Of a stretch of 64,000 nt of DNA, positions 25,874 through 35,489 are shown piece after piece. Each line of letters starts with the position of its first letter. Positions within the stretch are counted from its first letter, which is position 1. The notes beneath the pieces were generated by a model. It was not told the origin of the DNA. It searched no databases and was given only the letters and a program-made list of their open reading frames with translations. The position numbers were made by a program, and so were the translations under genes. The DNA lies in the NCBI GenBank assembly GCA_002690865.1, contig NZGG01000019.1:1-64000 (forward strand), written 5' to 3'. The stretch comes from Gammaproteobacteria bacterium. GTDB taxonomy: Bacteria > Pseudomonadota > Gammaproteobacteria > Pseudomonadales > Azotimanducaceae.

Positions 25874-26037
25874 TCGATTTGTGTTTCCATATTTTAATAA
25901 CTAAACCCTATAGATTAGGATAATCTTAACGACTGGTCCTCCTAATTATGGCACAATCGTAGAGATTCAATGTAGCAACTGAACAGTAAAAATTCATTAC
26001 ATTTAATTTTTAAGGACCAAAGGCGCACAACATACTT

Positions 26038-28560
26038 ATGGAAATTAGGTTCTCCCTTAAAATGCCCAAAATTACACGTGAAGTAACTATCCTTATATGC
26101 CTTTATCTGTCGCTGACTTTACAGAATATAGTTGCATCTGAACCCCCTTTAAAGACTGAAGAACTGCAGCCCCTAGCAGCACATGGTCAAACGACCAGGG
26201 AAATAGTAAACCAACTAAACGCTAAGCATTACGTTAAGGTTACTCTGGACGATGCGCTCTCCGAAAAAGTATTCGATAGGTATCTAGGAAACCTCGATCC
26301 ACAAAAGTATTATTTTCTTCAAGAAGATGTAGACTCCTTCCAAGAACTTCGTCATGAATTAGATGATGCAATCAAGACAGGAGACTTAGATCCTGCATTT
26401 AACATATGGAATGTTTACCACCAACGACTGATATCTAGGTTTGTGAAGATTATCACCTTCCTTGAAAACGGTATTGCTCAACTAGATTTTACAAAAAATG
26501 AGAAAATGCTCCTCGATCGTCTAGATCATCCGTGGGCAACAAGCGAAGCAGAATTAGATGATATTTGGAGAAAACGAATTAAAGATGCTGCTTTAAGTCT
26601 CAAACTTGCAGGCAAAGATACCGATGAGATTAAGGAGCTCTTAATAAAAAGATACACGAATAGACTAGGACTAACGCGCCAGACCAAGAGCGAAGATGTT
26701 TATCAACTCTATATTAATTCATTTACCGAAACCTATGATCCCCATACTCAGTATTACTCACCCCGAAGCATGGAGAACTTCAATATTAATATGAGCCTAT
26801 CCTTAGAGGGTATAGGTGCTGTATTACAACAAGATGAGGAATTCACAAAGGTTGTCAGCCTAGTCCCAGCGGGGCCAGCTGACAAAGCTAGAACTCTTAA
26901 ACCCAACGATAAAATAATAGGTGTCGGGCAAGATCAGGAAACGGTAGTTGACGTAATCGGATGGCGCCTATCTGATGTAGTACAACTGATTCGCGGAAAA
27001 AAGAATACTACCGTTTGGCTCGATATCATACCTTCAGGACTTGAAGCTTCGGATTCAAAGATTATCCAAATAACTCGAAATACCGTAAAACTGGAGGAAC
27101 AAGCAGCCAAGGCAGAGGTGATCGAACTCGAGAAATATGGCAAAAAACATAAGATCGGTATAATCGACGTCCCAGCCTTTTATGCAGACTTTAAGGCCTT
27201 ACAGGCCGGCGACAAGAATTATAGAAGCACAACTCGAGATGTTAGAAATCTGTTAGAAGAACTAAAACTTGAGCAAGTAGAAGGAGTGATCATTGACCTC
27301 CGAAACAATGGTGGAGGATCGCTGACTGAAGCTAGAAACATGACAGGTTTATTTATTGATCGTGGACCGATTGTCCAAATCAGGTATAAGAACAATCGTG
27401 TAGAGGTCTTTAACGATCAAGATAAAAGTACAAGTTATGAAGGCCCGCTAGGGGTAATGGTAAATCGGCTGAGTGCCTCAGCATCAGAAATTTTTGCAGG
27501 TGCAATTCAAGACTACAATCGGGGCATAATTATCGGAAGTCAAACCTTTGGAAAGGGAACCGTACAAACCATAGTGCCTTTAAACCGTGGCCAGTTGAAG
27601 CTTACACAAATGAAATTCTATAGGGTTTCAGGGGAAAGTAATCAGCATAGAGGAATCATCCCGGATATCACATACCCTGATAACTTTGATCCCGAAGTAA
27701 TTGGAGAAAGCGCACTAGATGATCCTCTACCTTGGGATACCATTCGTGCGACAAAATATCGAGCAGTAGCTCGTGGGGGTGAGCTCATTCCTAGATTAAA
27801 AACATCTCATCAATCGCGGATAAAAAGCGACCCAGAATTTATTTATGAGCAATCTGCTATAGCCTTTCAGCGGAAACAGGCAAAGAAAGAATTTAGAAGT
27901 CTAAATAAGGATGTCCGAATTAATGAAAAAAATAAGGCAGAAGCATTCTGGTTAGATTTAGAAAATCAAAAGCGTAGAAAACAAGGGCTAATAACTATTT
28001 TGTCGCTGGATGAGTTAGATAGCACTCGTTCTTCCAGTGACGCTGGATTAGCAGGTAGGGGATTAGAGATTAACTCTCAATATCAATCTGATTCAAAAAA
28101 AATAAGCGTACAATATGACGAATACGGTATTACTAAAATTGGTGATTCCCTTTGGGATATCGCTTTACAGGTTAGGACCGCGAAAGCATTGAGTATTCAA
28201 CAGACGATGTTAGCTTTGCAGAGATTGAATCCCGACGCTTTTATTTACAATAATATCAACCTCCTCAAAACAGGTTATGTACTGAAAATTCCAAATTCTC
28301 CAGATCTAATTCGAGACTCCAAAGCTCAGGCTATTACTCAGGTCAAAACGCAAAATCAGGCCTTTCAGGAGTATAAGCTGAATAGAACCTGGCAATTAGA
28401 TACTCCTCGACAAAAGACAGACCCGACTCCGAGTCTAGATCAGAGTAAAAGCGTGAGTTCAGAAAATTCACAATTAAATATCAAGGAAGAAGCTTATGCT
28501 CCAGATGCGTTCGTCACTGAGACGGGGAATATCCTAATTGATCTAATGTCAGACAGATAA
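26038..28560 (+). CDS. prc: Tail-specific protease Prc with extra C-terminal FimV-like LysM domain
   Basis: 840 residues, clearly longer than E. coli Prc (682). An N-terminal signal segment ends near residue 34 (IVASEP). The Prc body holds a PDZ domain (about 250-350; LEGIGAVLQQ), then the S41 protease core with SASASEIFAG (Ser481) and FGKGTVQ (Lys506), the Ser-Lys dyad with the same 25-residue spacing as E. coli Ser430/Lys455. Residues about 692-752 (GDSLWDIALQV, TMLALQRLNPDAF, NNINLLKTGYVLKIP) match the LysM-type domain at the N-terminus of FimV. Prc degrades periplasmic proteins from C-terminal tails, including peptidoglycan enzymes; the LysM would tether it to peptidoglycan (inference). 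Confidence 0.92.
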   Translation: MEIRFSLKMPKITREVTILICLYLSLTLQNIVASEPPLKTEELQPLAAHGQTTREIVNQLNAKHYVKVTLDDALSEKVFDRYLGNLDPQKYYFLQEDVDSFQELRHELDDAIKTGDLDPAFNIWNVYHQRLISRFVKIITFLENGIAQLDFTKNEKMLLDRLDHPWATSEAELDDIWRKRIKDAALSLKLAGKDTDEIKELLIKRYTNRLGLTRQTKSEDVYQLYINSFTETYDPHTQYYSPRSMENFNINMSLSLEGIGAVLQQDEEFTKVVSLVPAGPADKARTLKPNDKIIGVGQDQETVVDVIGWRLSDVVQLIRGKKNTTVWLDIIPSGLEASDSKIIQITRNTVKLEEQAAKAEVIELEKYGKKHKIGIIDVPAFYADFKALQAGDKNYRSTTRDVRNLLEELKLEQVEGVIIDLRNNGGGSLTEARNMTGLFIDRGPIVQIRYKNNRVEVFNDQDKSTSYEGPLGVMVNRLSASASEIFAGAIQDYNRGIIIGSQTFGKGTVQTIVPLNRGQLKLTQMKFYRVSGESNQHRGIIPDITYPDNFDPEVIGESALDDPLPWDTIRATKYRAVARGGELIPRLKTSHQSRIKSDPEFIYEQSAIAFQRKQAKKEFRSLNKDVRINEKNKAEAFWLDLENQKRRKQGLITILSLDELDSTRSSSDAGLAGRGLEINSQYQSDSKKISVQYDEYGITKIGDSLWDIALQVRTAKALSIQQTMLALQRLNPDAFIYNNINLLKTGYVLKIPNSPDLIRDSKAQAITQVKTQNQAFQEYKLNRTWQLDTPRQKTDPTPSLDQSKSVSSENSQLNIKEEAYAPDAFVTETGNILIDLMSDR

Positions 28561-28624
28561 TGAATAAAATCTTTCTATTACCTCTCTTCGAATCAAAGTT
28601 AGAACATGGGGCAAGCGCTCTTTA

Positions 28625-29980
28625 TTACCTATTTGACTGAATTAAGCTGTGTAATTCTTTAGTCTTCGCCCTCATCAATGGCTCGTCACCCCTACTCTCC
28701 ACATTGATACGAATCACTGGCTCAGTGTTTGACATCCTCACGTTAAAACGCCATTCATCAAAACTAATACTGAGACCATCGGTATAATCTAAATCTTTTG
28801 CCTGATGGGAATAAGTGTCCTCTAAAGATCTGATGATTAAAGGCGCATCATCAACATGACAGTTGATCTCTCCACTAACGGGATATAGACGCATCCCTTC
28901 ATTCACAAGCTCCGCCAATGATTTTCCTTTATTACTCATCAAGGAAATCACTAGGAGCCATGGGATCATACCACTATCCGAATAGAAAAAATCCTGAAAG
29001 TAATGATGAGCACTCATTTCACCACCATAAATGGCACGTTCAATTCTCATCCGCTCTTTAATAAATGAATGCCCTGCCTTACTTTGGATCGCAATACCGC
29101 CCAGGGATTCAACGACATTCTTAGTGTTCCAAATTAATCTTGGATCATGCACAACCCTATTATCGGATTTCCTTTCCAAAAAGGACTGAGCCAATAACCC
29201 TATAATATAATAACCCTCTATAAATCTCCCATCAGAATCAAAGAAAAAACAGCGATCAAAATCACCATCCCAAGCTAAACCCAAATCAGCTTTATACTTT
29301 TTAATAGCATCCGCAGTCGGGAGGCGGTTTTCTATTAAGAGGGGATTTGGGACGCCATTTGGAAAGCTACCATCAGGCTTATGATGAATTTTTATAAATT
29401 CACAGGGAAGAAACTCTTCAATCCTATCAATTACTGCTCCCGCACCACCATTACCAGCATTCACTACAATTCGCAAGGGAGCAATCTTTGCTGGTTCGAT
29501 ATATCTTAATATTCGTTTTATATATGCGGCACGATGATCAAGATCATTGATTGAACCCCGAGACCCTTCCTTTCTAAAGTTATTTTGACCCACTAACCTT
29601 TCAATCTCTCTCAGGCCGGAGTCACGACTGATAGGTTTTGCTTCCTCTCGTACAAACTTCATTCCGTTGTAATTCTTGGGATTGTGACTAGCCGTGACCA
29701 TAATCCCACCGTCCATATCGAAATGAGCGGTCGAGAAGTAAATCTCCTCGGTTCCACACTCCCCAATATGGTATATATCAGCCCCCTGATCCCTTAAACC
29801 CCTAACAAGGGCGTCGCAAATATCAGGACTAGAAAGACGAATATCATGACCGACAACCAATTTTTTAGCTTGGCTAAATTTTATAAAGGCTCTACCAACG
29901 CGATAGGCGATATCAACATTTAACTCATCGGGAATTCGACCACGTAAATCATAAGCTTTAAAACATGAAAATTCAGACAC
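28625..29980 (-). CDS. Phosphomannomutase/phosphoglucomutase family protein
   Basis: 451 residues of the alpha-D-phosphohexomutase superfamily. The phosphoserine loop is MVTASHNPKNYNG (about 95-107), the Mg-binding loop DGDFDRC (about 240-246), the sugar-binding GEMSAHHYF (about 323-331) and the phosphate-binding SNTEPVIRIN near 422-431. These fit ManB/CpsG-type phosphomannomutase making mannose-1-phosphate for GDP-mannose and surface polysaccharides, though phosphoglucomutase activity cannot be excluded. It stands alone, convergent with prc, with no sugar-nucleotide genes alongside. Confidence 0.88.
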   Translation of the reverse strand: MSEFSCFKAYDLRGRIPDELNVDIAYRVGRAFIKFSQAKKLVVGHDIRLSSPDICDALVRGLRDQGADIYHIGECGTEEIYFSTAHFDMDGGIMVTASHNPKNYNGMKFVREEAKPISRDSGLREIERLVGQNNFRKEGSRGSINDLDHRAAYIKRILRYIEPAKIAPLRIVVNAGNGGAGAVIDRIEEFLPCEFIKIHHKPDGSFPNGVPNPLLIENRLPTADAIKKYKADLGLAWDGDFDRCFFFDSDGRFIEGYYIIGLLAQSFLERKSDNRVVHDPRLIWNTKNVVESLGGIAIQSKAGHSFIKERMRIERAIYGGEMSAHHYFQDFFYSDSGMIPWLLVISLMSNKGKSLAELVNEGMRLYPVSGEINCHVDDAPLIIRSLEDTYSHQAKDLDYTDGLSISFDEWRFNVRMSNTEPVIRINVESRGDEPLMRAKTKELHSLIQSNR

Positions 29981-30081
29981 ACTAACGCCTTATCCTAGTT
30001 TACCTTTATCATTTCTACCGAATGGGCAGCATCTCCTTTTATTCTATCTACTAGAAGCAAGGATTCAATTAGCGCTATTAT

Positions 30082-31758
30082 TCAGTAGCCAACGGCAGCA
30101 CCTTCCGCTCGAGGATCCTTTACACCAAAAATAGCCTTACCTCGGACTAATATAGAATTGGCATCCCCTATTCCACTTTTGGACTCAACAATATTTTTGT
30201 GGCCTAAAGCGCTAAGTCGGTTTCGAGTATCAGAAGAAATCGCATATTTATCATGGATGATTTGATCCGGCAACCATTGATGGTGAATGCGCGGAAGAGT
30301 CACAGCATCGCCAAGCTGCATTCCATGGTCAATTACATTAATAATGACCTGCAAAACAGTTGTGATTATCCTGGATCCCCCTTGAGAACCAGTTATCAAA
30401 AAAGGATTTCCGTCTTTGGTCACAATTGTCGGGGACATAGAGCTTAGCATCCGCTTCCCAGGTTCTATGGCATTCGCCTCTCTACCAATAAGCTGATACT
30501 GATTTGGTGTATCCTTTTTAATAGAAAAGTCATTCATTTCATTATTCAATAGTATCCCAGTACCAGGCACAACAATCTTGTTGCCATAAGAACTATTTAA
30601 AGTTGTAGTAAAGGAAACCATAGTTCCCTTATTATCGATAACCGAAAAATGTGTTGTCTCTGGACTCTCTTTAAACCAAATACCTGGATCTATATTTTCA
30701 CTGGAGGACGCACTAGCCACATCAAAGTCGGCGAATCTTTGACGTGCATAGTCTTTGTCTAACAGCATTCCAATTGGAACAGGATAGTAATCGGGATCAC
30801 CTAAATACTCTGCTCTATCTGCATAGGCGCGACGCTTAGCCTCCACCATATGGTGTATAGAAGCTGAGCTCCCATAACCCATAGATTCTAGGTCAAAGGG
30901 CTCAAGCATATTAAGCATCTGAATTACTAAGATCCCACCAGAGCTCGGGGGACCCATACCCCAGATTTCGTAGCCGCGATAGGAGCCAGTTACTGGAGTG
31001 CGCCACACCGACCGATAATCAGCTAAATCGGAAGCACTAATACTACCGTTATTTCTTTCCATTTCTTGAACAATAAGCGAAGCGACGGAACCTTCGTAAA
31101 AACCAGGTCGACCTTTATTCATTATGATCTTCAAAGTTTTTGCTAAATCCGGTTGGCGCCAAATTTCGCCAACAATATAAGGCTCACCGTCTTTTGAAAA
31201 TTTTTCCAGGGAAGCAGGATACAATTTCATTTTCCCAAGTACAGTCGTAAATTGTTGCGCAAGATCGTATGACAAAGGAAAACCGTTGCGCGCAAGTTTT
31301 AAGGCTGGGCTTATCACTTGCGTTCGACTCATAGAACCGTATGTTTCAAGTAATAAGAGAAGACCGTCCACCGAGCCGGGGACACCGGCAGCTAAGTGAG
31401 ATTGAGTGGACAACTTATTAATCACATTATGTTCACTATCGAGATACATATTGCGGTGAGCGGTCTTGGGAGCTTTTTCACGGTGATCAAGAGAAACAAC
31501 ATTGCCATTGGGTAGTCGCACTAAAGCAAAGCCCCCGCCTCCAATATTCCCTGCGGAAGGATAGGTTACTGCTAATGCGAATGCAGTTGCTACGGCAGAA
31601 TCAACTGCATTACCACCTGCACGCATAATATCAATGCCAACATTGGATGCTAAGGCTGATCGAGAACTTACCATCCCATATTTTCCGTAGACCCCGATCG
31701 AACTCGCTATAGAGGACTCTGACAGAAATATAAAAAGCATTATAAAAAACAATCTCAT
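30082..31758 (-). CDS. ggt: Gamma-glutamyltransferase (glutathione hydrolase)
   Basis: 558 residues, the usual length. A signal peptide covers about residues 1-19. The proenzyme is cut before Thr368 in PETTHFSVID, which becomes the N-terminal nucleophile of the small subunit. Downstream TLNSSYG (387-393) and the LLNNEMNDF lid-type segment are conserved, and the glutamate-binding GSQGGSRI lies near residue 461. It hydrolyses or transfers gamma-glutamyl groups of glutathione in the periplasm, giving amino acid and cysteine salvage. The upstream region is shared with the 606-bp gene-free stretch. Confidence 0.92.
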   Translation of the reverse strand: MRLFFIMLFIFLSESSIASSIGVYGKYGMVSSRSALASNVGIDIMRAGGNAVDSAVATAFALAVTYPSAGNIGGGGFALVRLPNGNVVSLDHREKAPKTAHRNMYLDSEHNVINKLSTQSHLAAGVPGSVDGLLLLLETYGSMSRTQVISPALKLARNGFPLSYDLAQQFTTVLGKMKLYPASLEKFSKDGEPYIVGEIWRQPDLAKTLKIIMNKGRPGFYEGSVASLIVQEMERNNGSISASDLADYRSVWRTPVTGSYRGYEIWGMGPPSSGGILVIQMLNMLEPFDLESMGYGSSASIHHMVEAKRRAYADRAEYLGDPDYYPVPIGMLLDKDYARQRFADFDVASASSSENIDPGIWFKESPETTHFSVIDNKGTMVSFTTTLNSSYGNKIVVPGTGILLNNEMNDFSIKKDTPNQYQLIGREANAIEPGKRMLSSMSPTIVTKDGNPFLITGSQGGSRIITTVLQVIINVIDHGMQLGDAVTLPRIHHQWLPDQIIHDKYAISSDTRNRLSALGHKNIVESKSGIGDANSILVRGKAIFGVKDPRAEGAAVGY

Positions 31759-32364
31759 AGATTAGCCCAAAATAACGGAATCCATTTTGCTCTTGACGGA
31801 CGCACTGGCCAAGAAAGCTGCCTCTTTAATTTGAGAATTATCTTGACTAGGCCAAGCATGATACCTCGAGCAATATCCACCTTAATTAGCCAAGACGTCC
31901 CAATACATAGAATACAATAAGTAAACGTATAAAACTGCGGGAAAGCTTGCAATCATAAGGCTAAACAGACCAGAGAAACTAAATCCTTGAGTCACCGCTT
32001 TCGTGTGTCAGATAACTAATCGACGAATCCTCATAATTATGAATGATCCCACTATCTGCTCATGAGACATAAGCATCAGGCACAGCGATATGGGTATTGG
32101 CACCATCTCATCTGAAAAAAATAGTCACCACAAATATTATGTCGGTATCTGATTATCCACCAATTTCTAAAATCCGCGAATTTGGATGTTGTGGAGACCA
32201 TCTCTCTATCGAGCAAATGAAAACCTCGGGGTGTACAAAGTACCTTTTATAAGTTAATTTCCGCTATTAGCACAGTTATAAGAAAAGCGAATAAAATACA
32301 AATCGTAGTTAGCGAAGAGCCAGCCCAGCTGGCCTTTTTTTTTGAGGCGCATCCAGCGAAATGA
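31759..32364. other. 606-bp stretch without a convincing gene, between ggt and carbamoyltransferase gene
   Basis: No frame here has the look of a real protein. The left side should carry the ggt promoter. The right side ends in a strong intrinsic terminator only about 30 bp before the next gene's start, so the stretch probably contains either a small RNA or a long attenuated leader. No tRNA-like or known riboswitch signature was recognised. Confidence 0.55.
32319..32343 (+). terminator. Intrinsic terminator in front of the carbamoyltransferase gene
   Basis: GCCAGC (32319-32324), loop CCA and GCTGGC (32328-32333) form a perfect 6-bp stem, followed by a run of nine T (32335-32343). This is a textbook Rho-independent terminator for the plus strand. 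Nothing translated ends upstream of it on this strand, so it must end a non-coding RNA or attenuate the downstream gene. Confidence 0.85.
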
Positions 32365-32373
32365 TTGATTAGA

Positions 32374-33306
32374 ATGAAACATTTACCAAATTTAAAAAAT
32401 TTCCATCCCGAGGAAATCAAATTAATTCTTCAAAAAGCTGTAGAAATTAAAGCTAACCCGGGAGAATTTAGAGATTTATTAAGAGATGAGTCGATGGCGA
32501 TGGTGTTTCAGAAAACCTCGACTAGAACCCGAGTCTCTTTTGAGGTTGCAATGACAGAACTGGGAGGTCACGGCATCTACATTGACTGGAATACCTCTAA
32601 CTTTGTGCTTTCGGGAGTTGCATACGAAACAGAATATCTGTCACGGAATGTCAGCTGTATTATGGCGCGTTTGCTTCACCACTCTGATTTAGACAAAATT
32701 ATATCAGGCAGCCAGGTCCCCGTCATAAACGGATGTTGCGAAAGATACCATCCCTGTCAGGCCCTAACAGATATTCTAACTATAACGGAACATGGAGATT
32801 TAAGCTCAATACATATCGTCTTTGTAGGAGTCCAAAATAATGTGTCTAACTCCTTAGCTATCTTATGCGATAAATTAGGTGTTAATTTAACATTGGCTAC
32901 CCCAGTTGTGGATCAAGAAGACGAGAGCTTAGAGCCAGAAGTGCAAAAAATTATAAAAAACTCTTCTTACATTACCCACACTACTGATGCTAAAAAAGCT
33001 GTCCGAACGGCAGACTTCGTTTACACCGATACTTGGATTGACATGCAATATTTCAATGATCCAGCACACGCCGAAGAAAAAAAGGTAAAGCTTGATTTAA
33101 TGATGCCCTACCAGATTAATGCTGATCTACTTAAAGGCATATCATGTAAGATCATGCACGATATGCCAATTCATGCCGGTTACGAAATCACATCTGAAAT
33201 GGTGCGAGACCCACGATCCATCATATTCCAACAAGCAGAAAACCGTCTGCATGCACAAAAGGGACTTTTGTGGTGGATTTATAAGGAAGCAGGAATAATT
33301 TCCTGA
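32374..33306 (+). CDS. Non-canonical aspartate/ornithine carbamoyltransferase superfamily protein
   Basis: 310 residues from ATG 32374; a TTG at 32365 is in frame. Numbering from that TTG, the carbamoyl-phosphate site is intact: STRTR (52-56), HPCQALTD (129-136) and the Gln-x-Pro loop QVPVING. The ornithine site is not. The usual SMG motif after DxW is replaced by DTWIDMQYF (222-230), and HCLP is MHDMPIHAG (264-272), with Asp in place of the Cys. The superfamily transfers a carbamoyl group to an amine; known relatives use ornithine, N-acetyl- or N-succinyl-ornithine, putrescine and others. The acceptor here is unknown. A terminator sits just upstream. The gene is followed 43 bp later by ribBX. 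Confidence 0.85.
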   Translation: MKHLPNLKNFHPEEIKLILQKAVEIKANPGEFRDLLRDESMAMVFQKTSTRTRVSFEVAMTELGGHGIYIDWNTSNFVLSGVAYETEYLSRNVSCIMARLLHHSDLDKIISGSQVPVINGCCERYHPCQALTDILTITEHGDLSSIHIVFVGVQNNVSNSLAILCDKLGVNLTLATPVVDQEDESLEPEVQKIIKNSSYITHTTDAKKAVRTADFVYTDTWIDMQYFNDPAHAEEKKVKLDLMMPYQINADLLKGISCKIMHDMPIHAGYEITSEMVRDPRSIIFQQAENRLHAQKGLLWWIYKEAGIIS

Positions 33307-33349
33307 TTTTTCCAAGCAGAAGTTTGACCTATAATCAATAAATGTAAAT

Positions 33350-34480
33350 ATGCGAGACGAAGAATTGGGACTTAACTCGATCGAAGAGATCCTCGAAGAT
33401 TTCCGGCAAGGCAAAATGGTCCTGATCATGGATGACGAGGACCGCGAAAACGAGGGAGACCTTGTTGTGGCTGCAGATGTCGTAACTCAGGAACACATCA
33501 CGTTTTTCGCGCGCTACGCTTGTGGTCTAATCTGTCTTACCGTAACCGAAGACATAGCACGTCAACTCAATCTTCCTCTCATGGTTGAACATAATAATTC
33601 GCTCCATGAAACAAATTTCACAGTCTCCATTGAAGCAGCAGATGGCATAACTACAGGTATTTCAGCAGCAGATCGGGCCACTACGATTCGGGCAGCAGTA
33701 TCTAAAACAGCTAAACCCGCAGACCTTGTTATGCCCGGCCATATATTCCCTCTTATCGCAAAAGAGGGAGGAGTTCTCACCCGAGCAGGTCATACGGAAG
33801 CGGGCTGTGACCTTGCGCGCATCGCTGGCTACACACCTTCAGCCGCTATTGTTGAGGTAATGAACGAAGATGGCACTATGGCACAACGTGCCGAATTAGA
33901 AGCGTTCGCAAATCATCATGGCATAAAGATTGGAACAATTGCTGACCTGATCCATTACAGGACTCTCTACGACAAAACAATAGAATTAAAGGATGTTCGA
34001 ACAATACTAACAGCTGCTGGGGAATTTAATTTACATACTTACACAGACAATGTTTCTGAATGTGTCCATTTCGCGCTTGTGAAAGGCGAAATAGATGAGT
34101 TCAACCCATGTCTGGTTCGAGTACAGGTTCTAAATACCCTGCGAGATATCTTTTTAGCCGAACGCCCTAATAAAAAACCTAGCTGGTCGCTACTCGACTC
34201 AATGGAAAAAATAGCAGAGGCCGGCATGGGGGTGGTAGTCATTGTTGGTCAAGAGCCATCACAGGAGGAATCACTTACTCAAGTCAGCTATTTCCCAGAT
34301 GTCCCACCTGTACAGCGTCAAACTGATGGTATTGGCGTATATCGTCTCATAGGTACAGGTAGCCAAATTTTACGTGATATTGGAGTCGGGAAGATGCGTT
34401 TGCTAAGCTCTCCAACAAAATTCAATGCGATTTCAGGTTTTCAACTAGAGGTCGTAGAATTTTTAGAAAAACAACAGTAG
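33350..34480 (+). CDS. ribBA: 3,4-dihydroxy-2-butanone 4-phosphate synthase with degenerate RibA-like domain (RibBX)
   Basis: 376 residues. The N-terminal RibB domain (about 1-205) has the Mg/substrate motif DDEDRENEGDL (residues 26-36) and the HTEAGCDLARI segment (about 149-159); it makes dihydroxybutanone phosphate from ribulose-5-phosphate for riboflavin. The C-terminal half aligns in position with GTP cyclohydrolase II but lacks the zinc-binding Cys cluster (no C-x-C-D-C-G-like block) and key catalytic residues, as in the RibBX proteins of gammaproteobacteria. A separate RibA is expected elsewhere. Located in line with the carbamoyltransferase and an MBL-fold gene. Confidence 0.9.
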   Translation: MRDEELGLNSIEEILEDFRQGKMVLIMDDEDRENEGDLVVAADVVTQEHITFFARYACGLICLTVTEDIARQLNLPLMVEHNNSLHETNFTVSIEAADGITTGISAADRATTIRAAVSKTAKPADLVMPGHIFPLIAKEGGVLTRAGHTEAGCDLARIAGYTPSAAIVEVMNEDGTMAQRAELEAFANHHGIKIGTIADLIHYRTLYDKTIELKDVRTILTAAGEFNLHTYTDNVSECVHFALVKGEIDEFNPCLVRVQVLNTLRDIFLAERPNKKPSWSLLDSMEKIAEAGMGVVVIVGQEPSQEESLTQVSYFPDVPPVQRQTDGIGVYRLIGTGSQILRDIGVGKMRLLSSPTKFNAISGFQLEVVEFLEKQQ

Positions 34481-34530
34481 CAAACAAGGGAAGGGTTTTT
34501 CAGAGCACTTAACAAATCTTCGGTTAGACT

Positions 34531-35433
34531 ATGTCATCAAAAATCCCATTTACTCTCGAGTTTGATTTTGAGTATCAGAAAGCGCAGCGTCTAACTCCCC
34601 TAATCAGGCGAGTTATTGCTAGGAACCCAAGCCCCTTTACTTTTAAGGGCACAGGAACCTATATACTAGGTCACGGCTCAGTCGCGGTAATAGACCCTGG
34701 CCCTCTGGTATCAGAACATATTGAGGCCCTCAAATTCGCTCTGAACAAAGAAACAGTCACTCACATATTGGTGACGCATACCCACATGGACCATTCTCCG
34801 GCCGCGGAGCCCCTTAAATCTTACTGGGGAGCGAAAACTTATGGGTATGGCCCGCATGGCTCAGATGTAATGAGGAAAAATAGTCAGCTTGAAGAAGGAA
34901 GCGATTTCAATTTCTTCCCCGACATAAAACTTCATCATGGAGATCTTATTAAGGGCGATGACTGGACAATAGAAGCATTACATACACCTGGACACACATC
35001 TAACCATATATGCTATGCGCTCCATGAAGAGAATGCACTATTTACTGGGGACCATGTCATGGGCTGGTCCACAAGTGTCATTGCACCCCCAGATGGAAAT
35101 ATGACTCAATATATAGAAAGTCTCGAATTACTGCTGGATCGGAGTGAAGATATATATTGGCCAACACATGGAACTTTTATTACGGATGTAAAGCGCTATG
35201 TCAGAGGCTTTATTGAGCATCGTTTAAAGAGAGAACAACAAATCGTTGACTGTTTGCAACGAGGATATACGGATATTAGGTCAATGGTGCCTAAGATATA
35301 TAAGGACACAGACGAAGCTTTATACTCTGCCGCAGCCCGCTCAGTGCTTTCTTCCATGATTAGATTGGTCGATACTGGTCGTGTACTATGCGAGGAAAAT
35401 CCATCAATTCATACTCAGTTCACATTGAAATAG
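34531..35433 (+). CDS. Metallo-beta-lactamase-fold hydrolase (LACTB2-like)
   Basis: 300 residues. The zinc site is VTHTHMDHSPA (HxHxDH, about residues 80-88), with later metal ligands in HTPGHTSNHIC (about 152-162), GDHVMGW (about 172-178) and the final WPTHG. A winged C-terminal segment (about 230-290) matches LACTB2-type family members. These act as hydrolases or nucleases on various substrates; the substrate here is not readable. The gene follows ribBX by 50 bp on the same strand and may share its transcript. Confidence 0.85.
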   Translation: MSSKIPFTLEFDFEYQKAQRLTPLIRRVIARNPSPFTFKGTGTYILGHGSVAVIDPGPLVSEHIEALKFALNKETVTHILVTHTHMDHSPAAEPLKSYWGAKTYGYGPHGSDVMRKNSQLEEGSDFNFFPDIKLHHGDLIKGDDWTIEALHTPGHTSNHICYALHEENALFTGDHVMGWSTSVIAPPDGNMTQYIESLELLLDRSEDIYWPTHGTFITDVKRYVRGFIEHRLKREQQIVDCLQRGYTDIRSMVPKIYKDTDEALYSAAARSVLSSMIRLVDTGRVLCEENPSIHTQFTLK

Positions 35434-35489
35434 TTACCTCGCTATAACTCCCGATGCGCGATCACCCAATTTATAGCTGGAAAAATTTA

